60,000 nt of DNA from Lineus longissimus (taxonomy: Eukaryota; Nemertea; Pilidiophora; Heteronemertea; Lineidae). The stretch is taken from NCBI RefSeq assembly GCF_910592395.1, contig NC_088320.1, positions 1,676,001-1,736,000 of the forward strand, given 5' to 3'. Both the position numbers and the translations under genes were made by a program. Under the pieces are notes generated by a model that saw only the letters and a list, made by a program, of their open reading frames with translations, had not been told where the DNA came from and searched no databases. Below are positions 45,999 to 57,100 of the stretch, piece after piece. Position 1 is the first letter of the stretch, and the number at the start of each line of letters is the position of its first letter.

Positions 45999-46230
45999 AG
46001 GATCCTAGCGTCATCTGTGAATAGAAACAGACATGTGGAATCTCCATTGCGTCACCACGGCATATATATATTCAGAATATTCATTGACTATTGTATTGGA
46101 CATCACATCTTGGAGAATAAAAGCAATGCTTTGCCTCATATTAGAAATGTCATTCCTACCATTTTAGCATTGAACCCCACCAGTACGACCAAAGGATTCT
46201 GGCGTCATCTATAAACAGAAACAGACGTGA
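45999..46230 (+). repeat. Spaced direct duplication (~193 bp apart)
   Basis: AAGGATCCTAGCGTCATCTG with TGAATAGAAACAGACATGTG (45999-46037) recurs as AAGGATTCTGGCGTCATCTA with TAAACAGAAACAGACGTGA (46192-46230). An old duplication or two copies of one element. Confidence 0.7.
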
Positions 46231-46610
46231 GCTTCATCCAAAGTGACAAAGATCAAACGGCTCCCTAACAAGGGGCTGATGGGTAATTACGCCAAGACAA
46301 AGTAGGGACCAAAGTCGGCGGTAAATCAGCGATGATTGTAGTTGGAGAAGAAAGGTACAGCTGTGTTGATTGTTGCAGGGTTGCCCATTAAGACACGCCC
46401 AAACATCCTTTAGATATTTCGAAAATTGGAGAACGTCTTATGTTGTTGCGATCAGGTGTAAGTGTGTACAAAGAGATGTGTATAAACTGTACAAAAACTC
46501 AACATACAAATGTAGGGAATGTGAAAGTTGCATGCATCAAGTAATGATTAATTTGGATATTATGCTAGGTGCCACAAGAAATAGGCACATCAATAGGCAA
46601 TGTACTTCCC

Positions 46611-46832
46611 AAAGATATAAAAGATATGAATAAAGATATAAAAGATATAAATAAAGATATAAAAGATATAAATAAAAATATAAAAGATATAAATAAAAAT
46701 ATAAAAGATATAAATAAAGATATAAATATGATATATAAATAAAGATATAAATAAAGATATAAAAGATATAAATAAAGATATAAAAGATATAAATAAAGAT
46801 ATAAATAAAGATATAAAAGATATAAATATAAA
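46611..46832 (+). repeat. AT-rich minisatellite of AAAGATATAAA/ATAAAT modules
   Basis: About 220 bp built from AAAGATATAAAAGATATAAAT and shortened variants. No C and G only at 'GAT'. On the minus strand it produces a meaningless Tyr/Ile/Phe/Leu open frame. Confidence 0.95.
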
Positions 46833-49790
46833 TCACAGTTTTTTTGTCCGGTGAAGCCGTAGGATATCTTATTACTCTTCTTTAGTTATCAGACCTATTG
46901 TTAACCATGCCATTAATCAGCTTCTGACAAAAAAGGCCTTCACTTGACAACTTTATGAAACAATCTCCCTTCTTTTGCCATGGAAGAATTTTGTATGTTC
47001 GACCGTAAAATGAGCACTGTATATTTCCCGAATCCTTACGGTAACCAGGTAATGACTTATTGTTGGTGAATCACCCCAGAATTTGTTTTCATTCATGATT
47101 GGGTCTGCCTGTCTTTCGATTAACTTACTACCATTCAGTTGGAGTTATACGGATTCGATATCTAACTAGTCTGACGAGAAAGGCACATGGTGCACTATAA
47201 GGTGTCCTTCTTTGTCTTGGGCTGTGAAAGTTATATCTTACTTCCTGTTGTTTCAGTAATAAGACTCAGAACCATAACAGAACATATTTAAAGTGACAGT
47301 GGTGTACATGGAGAGATTCCGTGGTGAGAGAGAGATTCAGTGATGTTAGATTATGATAATTTTGAATCTCGCATCTTTTGCAAAATGTTATGCATGTTGA
47401 ACAAGTCAACAACCAAAATGGTTAGGAGGGAAATGGAACCTTGACCTCAATTTACCACAAGAACCTAAGCAATACAAGGATTATTATAAAGGGAGTCCAT
47501 ATCAATTATGTTACATCCCTGATGGTGACATTCTAGTAACTAACTGGTGTGACTGCTGAAGTGGAGATATACATTCCGCGACTATTTGTGGGAATTCCCT
47601 CAGGGCACTGATGGGCAGATGTGACCAGGATTGGTTAACACATTATCAAACTGAGGAGTATCGGATGACAGAAAGACATTGGATGCTCTTAAGAGGACAC
47701 TCAACTCCTTCATCATCTTGTATCAGGTGAACTTCTAGCCCCTGGTCAGAAAAAACATAACAATGGTAGACTGTAGCTGAATCATGGTCAAGTGTTTATC
47801 TTTTGCATGGTTCAGCTAACTGCAGTGTGTTGAAACCTGCTAGCAATGTAAGATATATAATCCTTAGCAATGTGAGGACTAGGTATCAATATGGGATGAG
47901 CAAGAGGTATGCCTATGCTTAAAATTGAATACTGGTTTGTCTACACATGAAATGCATTTTTGCCACTTTTTGGTAAACAAAATGAAATTCTGATTTGAAT
48001 GCGAAAAAAGTAATCTGTTGGCAATTAGAATATAAATGATTATGATTAACTTAAGAGTACAACTACAGTACAAACCCTGGGACATGTAGGAGAACTGTCG
48101 ATCAGACAACAAAACATAAACAAATACATCAATTGGAAAATAAGCTCAGAAAAAGTTCCTGGTGTTCTTCGGAAATGGGAAGTCTGAAAGAAGCAGCATC
48201 ATTTCCTAACAGAATGCGACAACAATGCAAGCAGCCCGCGGTTGTCGTTTTTGTCATTTTCTCGACAGGTTTTTACAAGAATGCCGTCAGATTTTATAAA
48301 GACTGCAGAAGAGGCTGTCACTTATGGCATATAGAAATATCAAAGGGCCACAAGTCTTTCGTACAGACTGACTGATACAAGTTTAGGACTTGCATTAATG
48401 TATAACCTTCTTTTTCCAAGAAACTTCAGCAGATTTGATACCTTCAGAAGATTCTTGAGGTACAACAATTTCATTCCTTGGCTACCTTTCCCTAACAGAG
48501 CAGCATTCTTGACTCATATCTTAACAAATACTTCAAGGTTTACAGTACAATGAATAAGTTGACAAGGTGTTTTCCAATCTTTTGTTTACGTGTCACCTTA
48601 AATAGGATACCCTAGTCTTCCTGCCAATTATACAGAAAAGAAACCATTATTGCCAGCAGCGAAGGTCCCCACAATTCCTGCATATCATACTCGGTCAACA
48701 AACCAGCTCTGACATAAACATGCCCCAAGTTCACACCAACCAAGATTAATATTAACGTCGGGGAACCACGCCCCAGGTGCAACATGGGAAGGATTGGAAA
48801 TCACGCATCCCAGGACCCTCAAGCTTATTGATATTCGTATTCAAGAGCGGCAGTCACATGACCAAGACGAAATATTGGTAATTCTTAACGACATCTAACA
48901 AATTAGATGACAATATTCTTGATACCTTCTTAAACCGCTCAAGAGAAACTACTGATCCCTTGTATACAAGTCGGAGACGCAAGTACACCTGTCCCCATAC
49001 CATAGGGAAATCATCTGATTGGCTGAGATTAGGACCAATGAGAGGTTTATAGTTATATCGTATTCTTGTCATGTGCAAGCGTCTCAATGTATGTACGATC
49101 ATGGTTTGGAGAAGGGAATAATTGCTTGACTAAGAAAGAGGAAACCGAGATCAGGAGTGGATTTGGCTGTGAGATGCATGTATCCATGATGCATCCCACA
49201 AACAAGAGAATTTCCTGACATCAGTGACAATGGTTATCCATTCCTCGGATATGAGATGGGTAATTCCTTGATACCCAAGGACAGACCAACCCCTTCTTAT
49301 GGTCCTGGACGGGCAAGGTCAACTAGGTTCCTCGCATTACCATCCTTTTTGTCAAGATGGTCTAGTTGGTCCTAACTGTACATTACTGCATATTGGTATT
49401 CAACAATAGCAAAATCCTGATCTTTCAGAAAATCCTTTTAAAACGACCTTAAAATATGAGAGTCAAGCGATGCCAGTCATGCTATCCCATCTCCCGAATG
49501 AGGAAATCCACTTACAAACGTGTCGATTCTTGATTCTAGGAGCCTGCTTAGGAATCCTCCAACAGGTTTTGATGGGCTAGTGGTAACCAGTCCTGACGGT
49601 TGCTACTCTTTCGGCTAAATGTTCATGGTCTTTGATAAAGCTTGACTAATGTGGTCAATAGGAACACTAACATTATTAGTGACTTGCGGCAGTAATGAAA
49701 AGTGTATTAGACACTGTGCTGGATTATTATATTTTTAGATTTATCGGCAAAGACTCGAGGTCACAGCCATGTGGTCTGGATATTGGAAGA

Positions 49791-50010
49791 CCATCTAGAC
49801 CACCCTCTTCCATTCAGAGAGATGCAGAGGACCCCAGTAGGTGTCCATCTAAACCACCCTGCTCCATTCAGAGTGATCCCCATGACCCCAGAAGGTGTTC
49901 ATCTAGAACCCCCTTCTCCATACAGAGGGATGCTCATGTTCATCCAAGCCACCTTACTCTGTACAGAGTGATGCTTATAATTCCAACAGGTGTCTATACA
50001 TCTAAACAGG
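49791..50010 (+). repeat. Degenerate ~54-bp minisatellite, about four copies
   Basis: Starts at CCATCTAGACCACCC (49791), CCATCTAAACCACCC (49845) and TCATCTAGAACCCCC (49899), 54 bp apart, followed by a shortened copy from ~49940. Each has a CCATTCAGAG(T)GAT core. Since 54 is a multiple of three, an open frame runs through the copies with a repeated S-I-Q-x-D motif; I see no other sign of coding. Confidence 0.85.
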
Positions 50011-51174
50011 ACAGGTGTTATTTTTCCACTCCAGTCTATCGATTCATCTCTATGTCTTTACAGTACTCGATCACAGGAACATCATACAATAACCTTCAAA
50101 CAGGTTCCGCAAAGACTGTCTAATGAAATTCACCGTGCATGAGGAGTCAAGGTGGCGATCATTTCGATTGCAAGGTTGCTCATTTAAAGGGTCTTCACAG
50201 GAATATAAACAGACTGGAGTAGAGTGTTGTCCAAAAGGTGGCAACACTGAAATAAACCTATCAAAAGACAGAGCGCACTGGCCACTATACGAGGTGTAAA
50301 ATTCAATTCAACTCACACACGTTCACTAGAATCAATGACACAAATTTTCATCTAATCATTGATCAGAGTAATAGAGAAAGCAACTTGTCATCAGTATTCA
50401 TGAGTTTTGTGAGCTATCCTTTTTTCACGGTTTTCATTTTCGCCATCCAGAGGACATTCCATCACCAATTGGAGCGCTTGATTTCAGCGACAGTACTGTC
50501 GGTGTCGTCATGACTATTGGGTGATGTTGACAACGTAATGGGTTCTCACAGTGCAGGAGTTGCAGGGGTATTCAATCAAGAACCAATGCAAATGTTAACC
50601 TTTTCATTATGATGGACCAGTATGATAGCCTGAAATACTAGACTCATGATTTCATGATGGAGAAACTCATGGAGTTGTACATACTATAGGACCATGTCAT
50701 GAAAGAGGAGAAATCGATTGATTTGCCCTTTTGTCAATATCGTCAATGCCCTATTCATTCTTTCTCTGTGATCTAGTGTGAATAATCTGAATGCAACTAT
50801 TTTTGGAGGCCAGCTACATTTTTAAATGGGATGCCTGGACAGATAACCCTCCCTACCTAGATATGTGTCAAAACACCCCCTCAGAGTGGTCAACCCAGTA
50901 AACAGTGGAGCAGCAGGATATCATTTTCTACTGAGGCAAATCTCACAATCTGTCATGATTCTCATTTACATCATTTCTGTGCCAAGCAACACATAAAAAG
51001 TATGATGGATTAAGCAATCTAAGTAAGCTTACTTTCTCTATTCCCACAAGTCTCATTTGTCGAATCACTGACCGTGCCACCTGCTCAGTCAGAGAAACTT
51101 ACCCAAACTCATTTCTGTAGCTTCTTAATGCATGAGATATATGTAGAGTACAACCACTCTTAGCGGATACCTCT

Positions 51175-51242
51175 CTAAGTGCAAATATTTTTTTCACTTA
51201 TTTTTTTTTCTGCTCAAAATGAAGAAACATCATCGCAAGGCA
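51175..51242 (-). repeat. A/T-rich dispersed family member, inverted
   Basis: The reverse complement reads GATGATGTTTCTTCATTTTG, AGCAGAAAAAAAAATAAGTG, AAAAAAAT, matching 58230-58280 almost base for base. Confidence 0.8.
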
Positions 51243-53779
51243 AATCTCACTCAGCTTTGCTTAAAAGATAAATTGATCTTAAATTTGACCATCTCTGCAG
51301 TAATATAACAACTGTCATGTGATTCAGAGGGAAAACAACCCACACACTTCTTAGTAGAAGAACCATCTAATAGAATACTGTATCAGAAGTCAATTGACCA
51401 GGTGCTCCCTTAGCACAAGATCAGGCAAGGCTCTCACACATAATTACTGTCAATGGCTACAAATATATGGGAAGAAGACACAAATGGGTAAGAAAGGGCG
51501 ATCAATGTAGCGAAAATGTTGACGACTTCACGAGGTAAGAAGTATGCTGAAGATGCCAGAGTTTGATTTTAGCGCAGATTCAGTCAGTCTAATCCAGGAT
51601 GTTTCAACTTCTACACTAGTGTTGTTACCCCGTTGGGTTTCGGAAGCAAGGAGACCGCTACTGGCTGCTGTCCATCTGTGTGCAATCTTTTACTTGCCCT
51701 GGCACGAACCCTGGGGTATAAAGGACCATGGTTTTTCGTCTTATCAGACAGACCTTCTGCCTCTCAGATGAAGAAGGAACACAACTCTGTCACATTGACC
51801 AACTGGTCACAACCTTGTCACTAAACAGATGGCTTTAAACCAGATTTCTGATAGGAAGAGGATTAATGACCTCTCTGAATGACCAAGGTTGTGTGTGGGT
51901 TGGAAGACAAGAGGGAGATTAGAGGACTCCAGCGTCAGTGCAGATTGCGATTCCAGTTATTTACAACATATTTTATCATAAATGTGTCCGATCCGTGTTT
52001 GATTCGATTTGTGAACAAATATGTCCACAATTCAATTTGTAAGTGGAACCGCAAGATAATTTCTTGATTAAGAAATGATGCGATAAGTTTAACCTTAGAG
52101 TACTTGGTGTGATTGAAAATGATTTTGATGCAGTTTTATAGCTTTTGACCGGGAGACATGAATAACTTGCTCCATTTTGAAGTGGATATTATGTCGGCTT
52201 TAGCCTAAGTAAGATATATATTTTCCAACCCTGACGTCAACAGAGATTGTGTATTGGCGTCATTTTTAAACTTGCAAAGAACCATTTTGATGATTTCAGA
52301 GAAAGATCCAAGAGATTTATTCCTCATAAAAAATTCTATGAATCAAAAAGATGGTTCCACTGGGACATGTCTCCATTCAAGACCTAGGTAGTTTATAGCA
52401 ATGTCATTAGGTTCAGTGGTTTAAAAATTTATGAGAACAAATATTGTTCATTAATCGGGCAATAAATTCTCTCTCTGGTAGTAACGTATTGAAGTAGTCA
52501 CAAAAATGGTGAGGTCTGCATGGATTTCTATGTCAATAAGCTCAAAGATCAATCCTGACACAGACTCAGGTCTGATCCTGCATATTGAGGCTGCCATTAG
52601 TTTGGGTGTCTCGTATTTTAAGTCCTTGTCCCCTAAAAGAGACGATGTACTAGGATTCTACAACTGGCCATGCTGTAGTATAGACTCCACAAGGGATGTG
52701 CACATTGACAAAGTCCGTAACACCAGCTAATGCTGAAGAAGCGTTCTCCCACTAATAAATCATTAGCTACTCGATAGAAAATAGAATACTTACCACACCG
52801 TATTACGGAAGTTATCATTTAGGATACAGATTAGAGTCTCAAATTTCATCGCAAGTTGTGCCATCACCGCATTCATTACGCTGTCTTATAACGAGACATT
52901 CTAATCATTACGCCTGACACCCGACACCCTGCCGACAAAAGACGCCTCCAGAACAAGATTTAGTGTTTATCCGCCATGATGAGATAAACAGACAAATATG
53001 CTGATTGTGAGGAATTGAATAGGGGTTGGTATGAGGTCCAGTGGGGCGCCGGGACATTGATCACAGGTGATATTCTGAAATCTCCTGAGTTCTTTGGTTT
53101 CAGGATGTTCTTCTTACTATACTGGTAATTCTGGTAATTTGGAGCACATTAATAACTTAAAACTTATGATATCAAAGCTGTTGGGAAGAAAGATGGAATA
53201 TTGAACTTTTTGTTAGCTTCAGCATTAGGTCAGCCTTACTCCATCTAGGCTTGATGCTGACAGGTTGGAAGATGTTGATGTCTCACCAACATTCCTGGCA
53301 AGTCGGATGCAAATGGAAATAATTGCCTTGCTCATGGCCACCAATTAGAAACAATAGCAGCTGCCAATAAGAATTAGACGAACAATTCACTCCCACTACC
53401 AACATAACCACTGATAGTCTCTCAATTCCTTGACTAATCACCAAAAAACCCCACTCAATCAATAAGCTCATTAACGACATGCAGTTGTATGTGTCCATCT
53501 CCATCAGTTTCTTGGGCAATATCGCTCTTATCTCCTTATTAACAGTGCCACTTGCCCTCAGTAGTGATAGCTTAAAAGCCTCAACATCTGGCCATGTTTG
53601 TACTTAACAATATTGATGCTGTCATCAGAATAGCCAATTTTACCAAGCCACTTTGGAGAATTCACAACTGTGGTGGTTCAAAATTCTGTTAGAAACCACA
53701 TCATTTGTGAAGGAATGTTGAAGAACACTGACCCTGGAGGAAGCCTACAACTTCAGCCGGAGGTGCCCTCTCTCTCTCA

Positions 53780-53871
53780 TGAAGAAATTCACTGACGGAA
53801 ATTCGAACCCACAACCTCAGGGGTGGGAGGTGCTAATGTGAATTTCTACATCGGTCTTCCCACTGCACCAC
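53780..53871 (-). repeat. tRNA-like SINE fragment, minus strand
   Basis: On the minus strand GGTGCAGTGGGAAGACCGAT looks like an A-box region, and GGTTGTGGGTTCGAATTTCC carries a perfect B box (GGTTCGAATTTCC). No acceptor-stem pairing. It adjoins the broken coding-like segment 53817-54198 and overlaps its 3' end. Confidence 0.55.
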
Positions 53872-54198
53872 TCTGACAACTCAATCCATACTGGAGCTGT
53901 AGATTTTGGCATCGAGAAAGAATGCGTAAAGTCTCCAAATCTCACAACTGATTGATTGAGTAGAAGGTCCACATTTGTAATCGACAGTGTGTAAGTTTTC
54001 CCAACACCAATAAAGCCTCCGTGAAATGAACTCTCCAAAGGGTGGCCACCAGCACTTAGTGTTGTCATCAATCAGTACTCTATCAGATTGGCTTAAAAGT
54101 GACTTCTGGTTTGCAGAGGAGCAAGTAGTTGCAACGATCGACATGACAGATGGTGTATTTTCTTCATCTGACAACATTCTGTGGATATAGCAAGACAA
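53817..54198 (-). pseudogene. Possible broken coding remnant, family not recognised
   Basis: Two overlapping minus-strand frames look coding-like rather than random. The upstream one reads ATTCSSANQ-like sequence (TTCSSANQKSLLSQSD, then IDDNTKCWWPPFGE) and the downstream one, in another frame, continues with VGKTYTLSITNVDLLLN and FTHSFSMPKSTAPVWIELS. A single frameshift near 54030-54050 would connect them. The style (I-D-D-N-x-x-C-W, then a beta-strand-like T-L-S-I-T-N) recalls extracellular lectin-like or F5/8-type modules, but I cannot assign it. It could be a decayed exon, a gene fragment carried by a repeat, or chance. Confidence 0.3.
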
Positions 54199-57100
54199 AT
54201 TGATAACGGTTGATTACTGTTTACATTGAGAACCTAAGAAATGTTTGTGTGCACTTTTATATGATATTTTTCAATGATAAACAAAACCTTTGAAAATAAA
54301 ATACTGCAAAAATAGAATATTTAATCGAAGTTCCTGTTACGGGGTTGTCGAAATGCTGCTAACGAACCTGGCATGGGCCGGGTTGTTCAAAACAACTTGT
54401 TAAAGGACTCAAGGCCGTTTATCTTTGAGATACAAATTCAAACAAAAATCTTCTTTGAATTTACGGGTTTACTTCACAGAAGATTGCCTGAATCTCACCA
54501 AGGGTCAGTCAGGGTCGACGATCATCTCAAACGATACCATGTGATCCTTATTTCATTTCAGAGATAAATCGCCTGGCTGTTTGTCAGGCACACTAATATA
54601 TCACACAGTCTTACAGGATGACAGGGAGATCTTGACCAAGGGTCATAGGTCCTTTCCTACACCAACAACCACAGAGAATGGCCGCCAGATCATATCCAAT
54701 CAAATTTGCCTAAATGATCAAAGTGCGGTTAGATTACACTTTATTGCGATGGTTGCTTCTGGAGATCATTTTTACCACACCCAATCACAGCTGAGTGCTT
54801 TTTGCCATTCATATAAGGAGAGCCGTAAGATTGCAGATCCACTGTTGGTCACTTAGGCGGCCATTATGGCTCTCGATAACAGCCGGTCATTTGGCGTAAT
54901 CAATTATTTTGGGTTAGACTAGCTTTCAAGGAAAGTTGATGTACAGATTTGTGTATGTAACCACTCTTCGAATTAATTTGCATATCGAATCTTTGTCCCT
55001 AAAGAACCTGAAGAGCCAGGATTTTCAAACTCAAGCCCATGTTCACTCATGGTAACCAAAATTACCACTAATGCAAGTGTCAACATGTATCTAACACACT
55101 CCCTCTAAAGGGTACCTTTACCAAGCTGGTAATGAAGCTTGACCCATGATAATTGATATCTAAAAGAAAACAAATGAGGGTGGACAGCATACTTGAATAA
55201 GTGCCGTGATTTCGACATGTACTTTAGGGCCTCAAGGGTTAAGGCAAGAGATGTCCTTGATTGACAACTGACTTCCTACGTGATTAGAGCCATTAAGCCT
55301 GTTTAACCGAAATCATACTAGCGTACACAAGTATCATCAGGGTGAAAGGTTTCCATGATTACTAAGTGGGATTCCCTCCCTATCGAAGCAGACGCGAACG
55401 GATGACAACATCAGGCACTGATGCATGAAACTCCCCGAGCATGGTCATCATACAGGTGGGGTAGAGCCATATTGTGACTGGTTTCCCACCTTAAATCAAA
55501 TAAATTTGAAAACTCCAATAATGGGGTGCAGTGATGGCCTGTAGTATATCATGGGAAAGGGGAACAGTAACGAACATTGTAATAGCCTTATTGAATGAAA
55601 GGTACAATAATCAATTCTATTCGTCCTTTAGAGGTATTCTCTCCGATCTTTTCTCCAAAACATGGTGTATTACAGTGTCCAAGATGGCATAGAGGAGCCA
55701 AAAACTTGAGGGTAAAGATGTTTTGTATGGAATAAGCCTTCAAAGCTCTATAGTGTTAAAAACACTATGATTGTTAGTGAAAAGTGCCCAACGACCGATT
55801 AAGTGCAATCAATCGTCATCACATCATGGCCCTGTTGCTGGTTGCAGTGACTGTTTTGCCACAACTATCATATAAATACTTATTGCGCAATCCCTCACTT
55901 AATCCCATTGAAGAAATGACTTTCTGTAAACGATGGATCTGACCCATAGAAATCAATGACGCAATCAGACAAAGTATTCGTACCCAATAATTGACATCTG
56001 ATGTGTGGAAAAAACAAAATCAATCGAATCTAGGACACTGCCGAGAGGAAAAATCGAGACTGTTATAGCCATCATCTTGATCCACAAGGTTGCTGACCTG
56101 ACTTTGTGGAGTCCCTTAGTGGTAACTGAAACAGTTGGAGCAGATATTCAGAATGAGTTATTGGAAGGGTAGGAGGATGTGGACAATCACGGGTCCTGAG
56201 TTGAAGGTCTCTGAGATGCTTGTATCGTTCATATCTAAACAAGGACATCTTTGAATTGCTGTATATAAACCGATTCAACAAGGACATCCACCACTGTAGG
56301 GCAGTCTTCGGTAAATGCACTGTTTTGATGAATCTGACGGCTGTCCCTGGTTCACTGAGGTTTACCTATGCATACACCTACATGGAAACCTTACGGATCA
56401 AGACAGCCTTGAGAGACTATATATCTGCCAACAGCCTCAAAAGTCAATATCCATCTGTCATAACCCCTTTTTCATACCAGCGAGAATCACACAAATTCTT
56501 CCAGCCAGTTACCATAACGATGTCATCCTCATTTCCTCCACGGTGAGGCAAATAATAAGCCTCGATCATGCAAAGACGTGACTCCATGTTTCGATATTTC
56601 ATCAATTACGCCCCGGTGCGCCATTTCATCCTACATTTTTTTGCGATCTTTCATGTTATTCGCGGCGGCTATTCTAGCGATCATGGGAGAATGTAATATC
56701 GCAACGAGTCGACAGGATAAAAGTGCTTTCTATGGCTGGAGAGCTCTCATTCATTTTGGAGCGAACACACCGGTGGTTTTTAAAAGAAATCTCCTCATCA
56801 TTATCTTTCCTGGTATTACCTGAGTTCATCTGAAATACAATAAAAATGTTGACCAATAGGTTTCGAAAAATGTGACATATTATATGCTTGATGAACCCGA
56901 ATGACAAATAGTACAAACTTGTAGGGAAGATATATTGGATGAAACTTAAGAATATGTGACTTCAAAGATATGACTATCGGAAGACTAAAGGTTGTGTCCA
57001 TCGTATTACTGGTACACAATTCAATAGTGCAAGTGGTATTGTTCAGAGAGATCTCATAAATTATGGAGTTGTCTCCTTCAATTAAGCCCAGTTAATCTAA

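Larger units (their letters stand above)
39151..46610. other. Non-coding stretch with one dispersed-repeat copy
   Basis: No recognisable gene. Contains the A/T-rich family copy at 41333-41535 and the spaced duplication at 45999-46230. The longest open frame (42222-42647, 141 codons) has no motif I recognise. Confidence 0.55.
46833..53779. other. Non-coding stretch with minisatellite and repeat copy
   Basis: No recognisable gene. Contains the 54-bp minisatellite (49791-50010) and the inverted A/T-rich family copy (51175-51242). Confidence 0.55.

Noticed and set aside
46537-46836. 99-codon minus-strand open frame rich in Tyr, Ile, Phe and Leu
   Set aside because: It is only the translation of the AT-rich minisatellite at 46611-46832.
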